Shown here: piece after piece, positions 8,758-17,465 of the stretch | Numbering within the stretch: the first letter of the stretch is position 1 | Layout of the letters: the number at the start of each line of letters is the position of its first letter | Origin: Haloterrigena sp. H1 | Lineage (GTDB): Archaea; Halobacteriota; Halobacteria; Halobacteriales; Natrialbaceae | Length of the DNA: 64,000 nt | Direction: 5' to 3' | Assembly: GCF_005938085.1 (NCBI RefSeq) | Contig: NZ_SMZK01000001.1 | Location: 2,356,001 to 2,420,000 of the forward strand | Notes under the pieces: generated by a model | Databases searched by the model: none | Told to the model about the DNA's origin: nothing | Seen by the model: the letters and a program-made list of their open reading frames with translations, nothing else | Position numbers and translations under genes: made by a program

Positions 8758-9156
8758 TCACTCCTCGTCGAACTCGAGGGCGACGGAGTTGATGCAGTAG
8801 CGCTTGCCAGTCGGGTCAGGGCCGTCCTCGAAGACGTGGCCGAGGTGGCCGCCACAGGAGGCACACAGGACCTCGGTGCGGCGCATGCCGTGGCTCGTGT
8901 CGAGTCGCGTCTCGATCCGGTCGTCGTCGGTATCGTAGAAACTGGGCCAGCCACAGCCCGATTCGAACTTCGTTTCGGAGTCGAACAGTTCCGCTCCACA
9001 GCCGGCACAGACGTACGTCCCATCGTCGGTATGCTCGACGTAGTCGCCGCTGAACGGGGGTTCGGTGCCCGCCTCGCGGAGGACCCGATACTCCTCGTCG
9101 CTCAGTTGGCTGCGCCACTCCTCGTCGCTCGTCGCGTGGTCTCCCTCGTTACTCAT
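8758..9156 (-). CDS. msrB: Peptide-methionine (R)-S-oxide reductase MsrB
   Basis: Repairs oxidised methionine by reducing methionine-R-sulfoxide in proteins. The 132-residue protein is full length. Two zinc knuckles, CAGC (Cys50, Cys53) and CASC (Cys98, Cys101), hold the structural zinc. The segment [10 protein letters not shown] near 67-75 and the catalytic RYCINS with Cys121 are all present. A resolving cysteine is likely Cys68. The ATG at 9156 gives [15 protein letters not shown], matching the family start; the frame upstream to 9219 is rejected as leader-like sequence. It probably depends on a thioredoxin-type reductant. Confidence 0.93.
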   Translation of the reverse strand: MSNEGDHATSDEEWRSQLSDEEYRVLREAGTEPPFSGDYVEHTDDGTYVCAGCGAELFDSETKFESGCGWPSFYDTDDDRIETRLDTSHGMRRTEVLCASCGGHLGHVFEDGPDPTGKRYCINSVALEFDEE

Positions 9157-9249
9157 GGGCAGTAATAGGGCCGAGAGGCTCAAGAGTCTGTCTCCGAGCC
9201 GATCGCTAGGTGCCGCCACGGCGCACTCGAGCCACCCAAGACCGTCCGC

Positions 9250-9411
9250 TCAGCGGCTGGTGATGATGTCCGTACTCCCACAGCTCGGACACTGGGTCAT
9301 GCGGCCCAGTTTGGGGACTTCGATCCGTCGCCATGCGTCGTCTCCGCCGGGCGCTTCGAACCCACAATTTCGGCACCGTGACCGTTCGTGCGCTGAGAGT
9401 TCGCTTGCCAT
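9250..9411 (-). CDS. Small zinc-ribbon protein
   Basis: A 53-residue protein with two knuckles, CRNCGF near residues 14-19 and CPSCGS near 41-46, separated by a segment containing WRRIEVPKLGRMTQ. This is the layout of haloarchaeal small zinc-finger proteins of about 40-60 residues, whose roles are mostly unknown. ATG 9411 (MASELSAHERSRC) is preferred; an earlier in-frame start at 9438 would add nine residues. It precedes msrB by about 94 bases on the same strand. Confidence 0.7.
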   Translation of the reverse strand: MASELSAHERSRCRNCGFEAPGGDDAWRRIEVPKLGRMTQCPSCGSTDIITSR

Positions 9412-10010
9412 GTCACGACATATGTCGGACGGTGTCATAGTTGTTGGTTCCGTTTACAGTGACCCTCGTCGATTACGACGGGTCGTGCGACCGACGGGCA
9501 ACCGGCGTCGGCCGCGGGTGACAGGGGAGTGGAGCGTGGACGGCGCTACTTGATGGGGTTGGGCTCCGACGACACTCGTCACCGAAGTACCCCATCCGTT
9601 CGCGTGGATCGATCGGAGATCGTCTCGTCGATGCGACCACCGCCATCGAACGCCCGTTTTCGGATGGTGCCGTCGGGTTTCCGAACCCATCCGGGTCCAG
9701 CGCTCGCGTCGTCTCCGGGAGCTATCGCCCACCGTACCCGATCTCCGTCGAAAGTGTCCACAAACTATTATAAAAGTATTGCCGAACGTTTCATTCACCG
9801 ATCACGACACCACTGGCCCCGTGTTCCCGTCATACAGTCCGCTGTCCCGATTTCCCGATTGGACCGCAGGGCGGGTGGCGGTCCAACCGGAACCCACTGA
9901 CGGAGTCCGTATCAGTTACTCGAGTTCGATCACGGCGGACCGTCAGCCAGTCTGACCTGTCGCTACGTCTTCCAGTTGGATTAAGGGTACTCCAGCCGAA
10001 TCGAGAGGTA
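9412..10010. other. Intergenic region without a supported gene
   Basis: About 600 bases between the zinc-ribbon gene and the second Bat-like regulator. Open frames here lack haloarchaeal codon bias and conserved motifs. It contains the third family A palindrome (9831-9914) and an AT-rich patch at 9765-9785 that might be a promoter. Part of the region may be decayed coding DNA, but I cannot identify an ancestor. Confidence 0.5.
9831..9914. repeat. 84-bp imperfect palindromic element, family A copy 3
   Basis: Starts CATACAGTCCGCTGTCCCGA and ends with GGAGTCCGTATC, again pairing arm to arm around a GACCGCAGGGCGGGTGGCGGTC centre. It is the same length as copies 1 and 2 and lies about 100 bases upstream of the regulator at 10011. 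Confidence 0.75.
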
Positions 10011-11606
10011 ATGGGTCCCGGGCACGAACTCGCCGCAACGGCGCTCGACACACTTCCGATCACCGTCGCAATCATCGACGATGAGGGAGAGATCCAACTG
10101 ACGAATCGTTCGTGGAGCGAGTTCGCGAGCGCGGAGACCGACGCTGGACACGTCGGGGCGAACTATCTCGCGGCTGCCGTGACGACAGACGACGAATACG
10201 CCCAGCAGGCAGTCGACGGGCTCGAGGCCGTACTCGACGGCGATCGGGACTCGTTTTCGATGGAGTACCCCTGTCACACCCCCGACGAAAAGCGCTGGTT
10301 CCTGATGCGTGTCACCCGATTTTCCCACGACGGCCAGCGGCTGGCGTCGCTCGTCCACCTCGAGATCACCGAGCGAAAGCTGGCCGAACTCGCCGCCGAG
10401 GAACGCGCCCAGCAACTCCACGAGGAGCGACGGGCCGTCGAGCACGTCCTCGAGCGCGTCGACGGGCTCATCCGCGACGTCACCGACGCCGCCGTCAGTG
10501 CGGAGACGCGAGCCGAGATCGAACGCGAGGTCTGTCACCGACTCGCCGCGACCGACTCCTACGTGCTCGCCTGGATCGGCCGCGCCGACGTGACGAACCG
10601 CCGGCTCTCGCCTCGCGAGTGGGCCAGCGGCGACGACGTCCCCCTCGAGGACGACGAACTCCTCCTCGACGCCGACGGCGCACATCCCGCCGTCCAAGCG
10701 CTCGAACGCGACGATGCGCAGGTGATCGCGGACGTAACGGATCACGACGCCGCCGACCGGTTGTGGCCGATGGGGGCTGGCGACCAGTTCCGATCGGTCG
10801 TCGCCTTGCCGCTGACGTACGGCGACGTCACCTACGGCGTCCTGGTCGTGTTCGCCGACGAGCCCGATGCCTTCGACGAGCGAGAACTGCTCGTCCTCGA
10901 GTCGCTGTCCGGAACGGTCGCGACCGCGATGAACGCACTCGAGGTCAGGCGGATGCTGACGACCGAGGCCGTCGTCTCCGTCGAGGTCGCGATCGAGGAC
11001 CCATCGCTGTTCATCACGGCGCTGTCGGCGTCGTTCGGCGCTACGGTCAGCTACCGCGGCCTGACCGAGGACGACGGCACGCAGCTGGTCGTCCTCCACG
11101 TCGATCGGACGCTCACAGACGACGAACTCGAGGCAGCCAGGGTCGAACACGACGTGACACCGCTCTCGACGACCGACGACGGCACGCTCCTCGAGGTCGC
11201 CATCACCGACGGGCTCGTGACGGCGTTAAGCGAGCACGGAGCGGTGATTCGCGAACTTGTCGCGACCGACGGCATCGCCGATCTCGCGGTCGACTTCCCG
11301 GACGGCCGCTCCGCACGGTCGGCGTACGACCTGCTCGAGCGCCGATACGACCGGGTCGAACTCCTCAGCTACCACGAGCGGGACGAACCCGCTCAGACGC
11401 CACACGACGTGACGGCACGCCTCGAGTCGTCGCTGACCGACCGGCAACTGATGGCGCTGCGCAAGGCCTACTACGCGAACTACTTCGAGTGGCCTCGCGA
11501 TATCTCGGGGGAAGAGCTGGCCGAGTCGATGGACATCTCCCGGTCGACGTTCCACCAGCACCTGCGGGCTGCCCAGCGGAAAGTCCTCGCCGAACTGTTG
11601 GAGTGA
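10011..11606 (+). CDS. Bat-like transcriptional regulator (PAS, GAF, bat domain, HTH_10) beside crtB
   Basis: A 531-residue regulator of the bacterioopsin-activator family. A PAS domain covers about residues 10-120, a short coiled linker follows, a GAF domain about 150-300, a bat-specific domain about 310-460, and the C-terminal HTH_10 contains LTDRQLMALRKAYYANYFEW and SRSTFHQHLRAAQRKVL. Its location directly upstream of crtB suggests it controls carotenoid genes in response to light or oxygen, as bat does near bop and crtB1 in Halobacterium; that role is inferred. The ATG at 10011 matches the PAS start. It is a shorter paralogue of the protein at 4910-7846, without the receiver-like domain and with one PAS fewer. 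Confidence 0.84.
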   Translation: MGPGHELAATALDTLPITVAIIDDEGEIQLTNRSWSEFASAETDAGHVGANYLAAAVTTDDEYAQQAVDGLEAVLDGDRDSFSMEYPCHTPDEKRWFLMRVTRFSHDGQRLASLVHLEITERKLAELAAEERAQQLHEERRAVEHVLERVDGLIRDVTDAAVSAETRAEIEREVCHRLAATDSYVLAWIGRADVTNRRLSPREWASGDDVPLEDDELLLDADGAHPAVQALERDDAQVIADVTDHDAADRLWPMGAGDQFRSVVALPLTYGDVTYGVLVVFADEPDAFDERELLVLESLSGTVATAMNALEVRRMLTTEAVVSVEVAIEDPSLFITALSASFGATVSYRGLTEDDGTQLVVLHVDRTLTDDELEAARVEHDVTPLSTTDDGTLLEVAITDGLVTALSEHGAVIRELVATDGIADLAVDFPDGRSARSAYDLLERRYDRVELLSYHERDEPAQTPHDVTARLESSLTDRQLMALRKAYYANYFEWPRDISGEELAESMDISRSTFHQHLRAAQRKVLAELLE

Positions 11607-11660
11607 CGACCCCGACGCCTGTCGGTTTTCGTGTTAGTACACATAGTGAGGGGATGATAC

Positions 11661-11667
11661 TTTATAT
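11661..11667 (+). promoter_or_regulatory. TATA box candidate for crtB
   Basis: TTTATAT inside GATACTTTATATGTACATG, in a low-GC dip between the regulator gene and crtB. Initiation about 26 bases downstream would give a leader of roughly 35 bases that includes GAGGCAGAGG just before the crtB ATG. Confidence 0.5.
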
Positions 11668-11724
11668 GTACATGTCGTAGCGGATACATCCGAGCGCTAA
11701 TGGCCGGGGTCAACGAGGCAGAGG

Positions 11725-12675
11725 ATGCAACAGGAACACATCGACGCAGGCAAGGCGATACAGAAACGAACCGGGAAAACGTTCTATCTCGCGACGCGGT
11801 TTCTCCCCAAGCGCGTGCGACACGCCACGCACGTCCTCTACGCGTTCTTCCGGATCGCTGATGAGGTCGTCGACGACGCCAACGGCGTCCCCCCCGAGGA
11901 GCAACGCGCCCGACTCGAGGAACTTCGCGCAGAGGCGCTGGGCGAACGCACGCCCGACGATCCGGTCCTCGAGGCCTTCCAAGAGCTGCGGGCGGAGTAC
12001 GGCATCACCGACGAGGAGATCAACGAGTTCATCGACGCGATGGCCACCGACATCGACACCGACCGCTACGAGACCTACGCCGACCTCGAGTCCTACATGC
12101 GGGGGTCGGCCGCATCGGTCGGCGTGATGATGACCGCGATCATGGAACCCGACGACGAGGCAACCGCGCTGCCACACGCGATCAAACTCGGCGAAGCCTT
12201 CCAGATGACGAACTTCCTGAGAGACGTCCGCGAGGACGTCCTCGATCGGGACCGCATCTACATCCCACGGGAGACGCTTCGGGAACACGGCGTCGATCCG
12301 ATACAGATCGAGCGCCTCGAGTTCGACGAATCGTTCGCGTCGGCGATGGCCGCCGAACTCCAGCGAACCGAAGACCTCTACCGCGAGGGCGTCGCCGGCA
12401 TCCGCTATCTCCCCGAGGATTGTCAGCTCCCGGTCTTGCTGGCGGCGGTCCTCTATGCGGAACACCACACTATCATTCGAGCGCAGGGATACGACGTGCT
12501 CACCGAAGAGCCGTCGCTGTCGACGACGCGAAAGCTGTGGTGTCTCGCAAAGACGCGCTGGCACTGGCACTGGAACCGCGACCCCGAGGCCGTGTTCCAG
12601 CGGGTGTCGGCGATCCCCTCGGGCGAACCGGAACACCGCGGCCCCGAACACGGAGAAAGCGTTCCGACTCGCTAG
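11725..12675 (+). CDS. crtB: Phytoene synthase (phytoene/squalene synthase family)
   Basis: Condenses two geranylgeranyl diphosphates to phytoene, the committed step of carotenoid synthesis. The 316-residue protein has the first aspartate-rich motif DEVVD at residues 46-50 after FFRIA and the second in NFLRDVREDVLDRDRIYIP near 163-181; both bind the Mg-diphosphate. The start at ATG 11725 follows a GAGG ribosome-binding stretch. It lies just after a Bat-like regulator and close to the convergent crtD-lyeJ-cruF operon, so the locus can supply bacterioruberin from geranylgeranyl diphosphate except for a phytoene desaturase (crtI), which is not in the window. The first motif distinguishes it from trans-prenyltransferases. 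Confidence 0.92.
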   Translation: MQQEHIDAGKAIQKRTGKTFYLATRFLPKRVRHATHVLYAFFRIADEVVDDANGVPPEEQRARLEELRAEALGERTPDDPVLEAFQELRAEYGITDEEINEFIDAMATDIDTDRYETYADLESYMRGSAASVGVMMTAIMEPDDEATALPHAIKLGEAFQMTNFLRDVREDVLDRDRIYIPRETLREHGVDPIQIERLEFDESFASAMAAELQRTEDLYREGVAGIRYLPEDCQLPVLLAAVLYAEHHTIIRAQGYDVLTEEPSLSTTRKLWCLAKTRWHWHWNRDPEAVFQRVSAIPSGEPEHRGPEHGESVPTR

Positions 12676-12740
12676 CGGATTATCAAACCCCCCGATATGG
12701 TGGCACTCATTTCGTTGTGTCGAGTGACGATTCACTCAGT

Positions 12741-12893
12741 ATGTCCGTTAAACAACGCTCTGACATCATCGACGAGGAGCGAGAGATGGCCCGTACGGTC
12801 GCGATCAGTCTCGGTACATGGCTTGCGATAACAGTTGCTGCTGTGCTACTGTTGCTGCTGTTTGGTGGCCCGCTCGCAAACCTGCTGCTCTGA
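12741..12893 (+). CDS. Small single-span membrane protein
   Basis: A 50-residue protein beginning MSVKQRSDIIDEEREMARTV, with one hydrophobic helix from about residue 23 to 42 and the tail GGPLANLLL. The charged N-terminus would face the cytoplasm. I do not recognise a family. It follows crtB by 65 bases on the same strand and faces the zinc-finger gene at 12919-13077. Codon use fits the genome. Confidence 0.5.
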   Translation: MSVKQRSDIIDEEREMARTVAISLGTWLAITVAAVLLLLLFGGPLANLLL

Positions 12894-12918
12894 CGGCTGC
12901 CTGCTGACGCAGTCGCTG

Positions 12919-13077
12919 CTACTTGGCGTCGTCGTCGATCAGCAGCGCCGCCTCGGCGACGATAAACATCGCCAGCTTTCGTTTGGTATGGTTCGCGAGA
13001 AGGTGATCCTCGAGTTGTTCGTCGGCGTCTGTCGGTTCGCGACAGACCGGACATTCGACCGGTGGTTTCCTTGCCAT
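12919..13077 (-). CDS. Small C2H2-type zinc-finger protein
   Basis: A 52-residue protein from ATG 13077 to TAG 12919. It has Cys9 and Cys12 in VECPVC followed by His25 and His30 in DHLLANH, a C-x2-C-x12-H-x4-H spacing typical of a single C2H2 finger, then a hydrophobic helix MFIVAEAALLI. Such mini zinc fingers are common in haloarchaea and are thought to bind DNA or partner proteins. It lies between crtB and cruF, so it may belong to the carotenoid locus, although nothing else links it. Confidence 0.72.
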   Translation of the reverse strand: MARKPPVECPVCREPTDADEQLEDHLLANHTKRKLAMFIVAEAALLIDDDAK

Positions 13078-13151
13078 GCTAATAACTGACTAGCAGTAAT
13101 CAAAAGACTCCTGCTGGAACTCTCAGCATCGCTCTCGGTCGCGCAGTGCTA

Positions 13152-14093
13152 TTAGTTTCGGCCACCGGGATGTACGACTGCACGTATCGAGAGGTCGTAG
13201 CGCCCGGTCCGAAAAAGGACGAGACAGAACAGCCCAGCGACGGCGGCGGCCAGCCACTGGCCGTAGAGTGCGTTGATCGTCCCCCAGAGGAGGACGAAAC
13301 TCACCAGATCGTCAAGCGCGAACTCACAGGTTCGGACGCGCTCGCGGACGGCCGCGCGGTCGAATGCGATGTCGACGAGGACGACGGCAATGGCTCCCGA
13401 CAGGAGCCAGCCCCAGTAGTTCGACGCCGGAACGCCGTAGTAGCCCCCGGGCGGGACGTACGACCAGAAGCCGATGGCGACGGCCGCGGGGTCGAGTACC
13501 AGGTCGATCGCGAGAACGGCAGCGACCGCCGCGAGGACGCGTGGGACGATCTGGGTGGCCCGGTCGCCCAGCGCCAGCAGCGTCAGCAGGTAGCCGTTCA
13601 GGACCAGCGGGACGAAAAACAGCGGGAGCGCGAGCGGAATCTCGCCACCCAGCATCGGGCCGAGACTGATCCCGTACTCGAAGGTCCCGTAGGGCCAGCC
13701 GGTCTGCACGCCGACGAGTTCGATCGCGTACGTATATGTCGTCAGGATCACCAGCGGGACGAGCGCCCGACGGTCGAGTTCGGGGAGCAAGGCCACGACC
13801 AGCGGCGAGCGCATCACCAGCGTCCCGAACAGGATCAACAGCGGGTTGTACGACAGCAGCGGCGGCAAGAGCCCCTCCGCACTCGCGACCAACGTCACCG
13901 CGCCGATGACGGGGAAGACGACCGCGATGGTAAACCGGTTCTCGCGGATGAGGGCCTCGAGTCGCCGCTGCACGACGGCCCGCGTCGACTCGTCGGCGGT
14001 GTCGTCGTGGACCGACGGCGGGTGGCTGACACTGCTGTCCGTCCCGGCGCTCGAGGCCGACGGATTCGACGGATTCGACTCGCCGTTATCCAT
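13152..14093 (-). CDS. cruF: Bisanhydrobacterioruberin hydratase, CruF family
   Basis: A polytopic membrane enzyme that adds water to the C50 carotenoid ends in the last step to bacterioruberin. The 313-residue protein has an acidic, serine-rich N-terminal tail of about 50 residues and then seven or eight hydrophobic segments. Family-like features are YTYAIELVGVQTGWPYGTF followed by EYGISLGPMLGGEIPL, and the conserved acid in VLDPAAVAIGFWSY. Its start overlaps the end of lyeJ by eight bases. The order crtD-lyeJ-cruF is the same as the characterised Haloarcula japonica locus, which supports the call more than sequence alone. Confidence 0.88.
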   Translation of the reverse strand: MDNGESNPSNPSASSAGTDSSVSHPPSVHDDTADESTRAVVQRRLEALIRENRFTIAVVFPVIGAVTLVASAEGLLPPLLSYNPLLILFGTLVMRSPLVVALLPELDRRALVPLVILTTYTYAIELVGVQTGWPYGTFEYGISLGPMLGGEIPLALPLFFVPLVLNGYLLTLLALGDRATQIVPRVLAAVAAVLAIDLVLDPAAVAIGFWSYVPPGGYYGVPASNYWGWLLSGAIAVVLVDIAFDRAAVRERVRTCEFALDDLVSFVLLWGTINALYGQWLAAAVAGLFCLVLFRTGRYDLSIRAVVHPGGRN

Positions 14094-14955
14094 AGAACAC
14101 CCTCCAGAGCCCGCCCATCGTCAGTGCGGCGCCGACGACGGTGTTGATCGCCGGGAACCACCAGTACGCACGGTCGACGGCGACGCTCGCCGTGGCGATC
14201 GCGACGACGAGGCTCGGGTAGACGAGCATGAGTGCGCCCAGCCGCACGTCGAGCGCGCCGAATGCGGCCGCGCTCGCGAGCCAGCAGACGCCACAGTAGA
14301 CGTACGTGTGGTGCTTCCCTAACACCGTCGCTGTCGTCCGGATCCCCGTCTCGCGGTCGGGTTCGATGTCGGGGACCGCTGAAAAGGTATGCATCCCCAT
14401 CGCCCACAGCCAGCCGCCGACGACGGCGAGTATGGGCGGTTGTGTGCCGGCGACGGTGGCGTAGGCAGCCGCGCCCGGCGTAATATACAGCCCGTTCGAG
14501 ACTGAATCCACGAACGGCGTCGTCTTGAATCTGGCCGGTGGTGCGCTGTAGGCCGCCCCGAGGACGAGGAAGGCGATCAGCCAGGGGATCGCGGCGGTCG
14601 AGAGCACTGGGAGGAACAACACCGGCAGGGCTGCACAGAGCCCGACGACGGCGGGGACGTATCCCTGCCCGCGATAGCGCGCCTCGCGCTCGTCCTTTTT
14701 CGGGTTCGCTGCGTCGATCTCCCGATCGTAGACGTCGTTGATCCCATAGAGGAAGACGTTCGCGGGCAGGAGGAAGTACCCGAACAGGACGATCGGTGCG
14801 GGTGCGAACAGATCACCGACGGCGTCGGCCGCATAGGCCGCTCCGACGAGCACCGGCCCCGCAAGATATAGCCAGAACCGCGGCCGCGAGAGGACCAGCA
14901 GGTACGAGAGGTGTGCGCCGATGCCGTCGTCGATCGCCCTCGAGTTCGAACTCAT
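14086..14955 (-). CDS. lyeJ: Lycopene elongase/hydratase, UbiA prenyltransferase superfamily
   Basis: A membrane prenyltransferase that adds C5 units from DMAPP to both ends of lycopene to form C50 carotenoids. The 289-residue protein shows the UbiA motifs NDVYDREID at residues 73-81 and DIEPDRETGIRTTA in the second half, both binding Mg-diphosphate, and about eight membrane helices. The coupling to cruF downstream (eight-base overlap) and crtD upstream fixes its role in bacterioruberin synthesis; without this context it could be taken for a heme or quinone prenyltransferase. Confidence 0.88.
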   Translation of the reverse strand: MSSNSRAIDDGIGAHLSYLLVLSRPRFWLYLAGPVLVGAAYAADAVGDLFAPAPIVLFGYFLLPANVFLYGINDVYDREIDAANPKKDEREARYRGQGYVPAVVGLCAALPVLFLPVLSTAAIPWLIAFLVLGAAYSAPPARFKTTPFVDSVSNGLYITPGAAAYATVAGTQPPILAVVGGWLWAMGMHTFSAVPDIEPDRETGIRTTATVLGKHHTYVYCGVCWLASAAAFGALDVRLGALMLVYPSLVVAIATASVAVDRAYWWFPAINTVVGAALTMGGLWRVFYG

Positions 14956-15037
14956 CGGTGGTCACTCCGTCTCACGTCTGCAGTGTTCCCATCACGAGCG
15001 CGCGGCCGTTCACCACGGTCGCCTGCCGTCGGCGCCG

Positions 15038-16534
15038 TCACGGCTCGAGTCCGCTGCCGTGGTCCGCGAGTACCTTCTCCGCGGTCAGGTCGCCGCTGAT
15101 GAGACACATCGGGACGCCGATTCCGGGTGTGGTATCAGCACCCACGAAGTAGAGTCCGTCGACTTCCTTCGAGCGGTGAGGCGGTCGAAAGAGCGACGTC
15201 TGCCGAAGGGTGTGGGCGAGCCCCAGCGCCGTCCCCTCGTGGCTGTTGTACCGGTTTGCGAAGTCTTCGATGCAGAACCGCTCCTCGAGGACGATCCGGT
15301 CGCGCAGGTCGGTGCCGGTGTTCGTTGCGATATCCTCGAGGATCATATCACGGTACTGCTCGCGGAGCTGGGGCGTGTCCTCGAGGCCGGGCGCGATCGG
15401 CACGAGGACGAACAGGGCGCTGTGACCGTCTGGGGCGACACTGTCGTCGGTCTCGGACGTGACACACAGGTAGTAAGCGGGATCGTCGGGCCAGCGTGGG
15501 TCATCGAAGATGTGCTCGAAGTGCTGGTCCCAGTCGGTCGGCAACACGAGCGTGTGGTGGGCGAGCTCGTCGACGTCGCCCTCGACGCCGAGATAGAGCA
15601 AGAACGCGGAGGGGGCGTAGGTCCGTTCGTCCCAGTAGTCGGCATCGTAGCCGCGGCGTTCGGGCGTGAGCAGGTCCTGCTCGGTGTGGGCGTAGTCAGT
15701 GTTGCTCACGACCAGATCCGTCCGGACGGGGCCGTCCGGCGTTTCGACTTCGAACCCACCAGTGCGGCCCTTGATCTCGGTTGCCGGCCGGTCGGTGTCG
15801 TACTCGACGCCTAACTCGCGGCCGAGATCGGTGATGCCGTCGACGACCGCGCCGATCCCGCCGTCGGGGTACCAGACGCCGAGGTTGAAATCGACGTGGC
15901 TCATCAGATTATACAGCGCCGGCGTGTTCGTCGGCGACCCGCCCAGAAACACCAGCGTGTACTGCATGATCTGCTGAAGCTTCGGATGGTCGAAGTAGCC
16001 CTCAACGTGGCCCTGCATCGACCCGAGCAAGGAGAGGCCGCGTGCCTGTCGTGCCACGTTGAGATCGATGTAGTCCCGCAGGCGCTCGCGGTCCTCGTAG
16101 ACGAAGTGTTTCATCCCCACCTCATAGTTCTCCCTGGACTTCTCGAGGTACCGTTCCAAGGCCTCGCCGGCACCCGGCTCGTACTCCTCGAAGATGGCTT
16201 TCGTTCGCTCGAGGTCGGGCGTGATGTCGACCTGATCGCCGTCTTTGAAGAAGATCCGGTAGTGGGGATCGAGCTGCGTGAGTTCGTAGTAGTCACTCGG
16301 CGTCCGGTCGAAATGGGAGAAAAACCGCTCGAAGACATCGGGCATCAAATACCACGAGGGACCCATATCGAACCGAAAGCCATCTCGCTCGAGGCGACTC
16401 GCTCGGCCACCCACCTGTTCGTTCTTCTCGATGACGCGCACGTCCGCCCCTGCGTCGGCGAGATAACAAGCCGTCGAGAGCCCACCGATTCCGCCTCCGA
16501 TCACGACGACCGACACGCCGGCCAGCGATTCCAT
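15038..16534 (-). CDS. crtD: Carotenoid 3,4-desaturase CrtD (phytoene desaturase family)
   Basis: A FAD-dependent desaturase of 498 residues. The dinucleotide-binding motif VVIGGGIGGLSTACYLA lies near residues 10-26, followed by the EKNEQVGGRAS segment, and the C-terminal FAD signature GLYFVGADTTPGIGVPMCL is near 462-480. In the bacterioruberin pathway CrtD desaturates dihydroisopentenyl intermediates. Similarity alone would also allow CrtI phytoene desaturase; the operon order crtD-lyeJ-cruF decides for CrtD. It is the first gene of the operon, and CTTAACAT about 35-40 bases upstream of the ATG may be a promoter element. Confidence 0.86.
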   Translation of the reverse strand: MESLAGVSVVVIGGGIGGLSTACYLADAGADVRVIEKNEQVGGRASRLERDGFRFDMGPSWYLMPDVFERFFSHFDRTPSDYYELTQLDPHYRIFFKDGDQVDITPDLERTKAIFEEYEPGAGEALERYLEKSRENYEVGMKHFVYEDRERLRDYIDLNVARQARGLSLLGSMQGHVEGYFDHPKLQQIMQYTLVFLGGSPTNTPALYNLMSHVDFNLGVWYPDGGIGAVVDGITDLGRELGVEYDTDRPATEIKGRTGGFEVETPDGPVRTDLVVSNTDYAHTEQDLLTPERRGYDADYWDERTYAPSAFLLYLGVEGDVDELAHHTLVLPTDWDQHFEHIFDDPRWPDDPAYYLCVTSETDDSVAPDGHSALFVLVPIAPGLEDTPQLREQYRDMILEDIATNTGTDLRDRIVLEERFCIEDFANRYNSHEGTALGLAHTLRQTSLFRPPHRSKEVDGLYFVGADTTPGIGVPMCLISGDLTAEKVLADHGSGLEP

Positions 16535-16691
16535 ACCTCACATGAGTAGACGATCGATGTTAAGCGTGTGTCATACATAGGTAGGGAATTCGATCAGTTA
16601 TCGGTGAGGGTGCGAGACGAATGGGAACTGCGCCGTTCGCGACCGCCGAACCAGCCCTGACCGGTGCGTTCCTGTAGGCTGGGCGCGTACG

Positions 16692-17396
16692 ATGTCTATG
16701 AACGGAACGACAGCTCTCGTGACTGGCGGGACACGTGGCATCGGCCGCGCCGTCGCCGGCGCGTTCGCAGCAGACGGGGCGACCGTCGTCGTCGGCGCTC
16801 GAGACGCCGACGAAGTCGCGGCGACTATCGACGCACTCGAGGCGACGGGTGCGACTGCGGACGGGTGCCGAACCGACGTCCGCGACGAGTACGACGTGGA
16901 ACGGCTGGCCAGAACTGCCTCGCGGGCGGGTGAGACGGCCGGCATCGATATCATCGTTGCCGCGGCGGGCGTCTATCACGGCGAGGCCGGCCACACACCG
17001 ACCGACGACGAATCCTATGCCGCGTTCGACGACCACGTACGGACGAATGGTCGCGGCGTGTACGCGACGATCAGCGAGTCGATTCCCCATCTAAACGACG
17101 GGGCACGGGTCCTCGTCCCGACGGGCTCGGTCGCCAGCGACGGCACCGCAGGCTATGGCTCCTACGCCATTTCGAAGGCGACCGCCGAGGCGGTCGTTCG
17201 CGGGTTCGCAGCCGATACCGAGTACGTCGTGGGGTGTCTGGACCCCGGCATCGTCGCGACGGAACTCACTGGCGGGCACGGCCGCGATCCGGAGACCGTC
17301 GCGCCGATGTTCGTCTGGGCGGCGACCGAGGCCGATCCCGCAGTGGTAGACGGCACCGTCGTTGGACTGGGCGAGTGGAAAAAGGCGACTCGCTGA
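16692..17396 (+). CDS. SDR family NAD(P)-dependent oxidoreductase
   Basis: A 234-residue short-chain dehydrogenase. The glycine motif TGGTRGIG lies at residues 11-18, the catalytic serine in PTGSVAS near 146, and the YAISK dyad gives Tyr158 and Lys162. The usual NNAG motif reads AAAGVY, and the C-terminal substrate loop is short, so the substrate is likely small or the function atypical. It stands alone, divergent from crtD, and convergent with the TauE/SafE gene. Start chosen at ATG 16692; ATG 16698 is equally possible. Confidence 0.84.
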   Translation: MSMNGTTALVTGGTRGIGRAVAGAFAADGATVVVGARDADEVAATIDALEATGATADGCRTDVRDEYDVERLARTASRAGETAGIDIIVAAAGVYHGEAGHTPTDDESYAAFDDHVRTNGRGVYATISESIPHLNDGARVLVPTGSVASDGTAGYGSYAISKATAEAVVRGFAADTEYVVGCLDPGIVATELTGGHGRDPETVAPMFVWAATEADPAVVDGTVVGLGEWKKATR

Positions 17397-17465
17397 ACGG
17401 CAGTCATGCCGTCGCGATGGTTGGCGACTCGATATCGAATCGAGCGTTGACGTGTGCCTCCGCTC

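Noticed and set aside
8621..8761. N-terminal extension of the YwbE-like gene
   Set aside because: The extension does not match the family and would end against msrB; the ATG at 8620 gives the normal length.
9454..9798. Minus-strand open frame of 114 codons in the intergenic region before the second Bat-like gene
   Set aside because: Arginine-rich composition without acidic bias, no motif and no suitable start context; it looks like a frame open by GC content.
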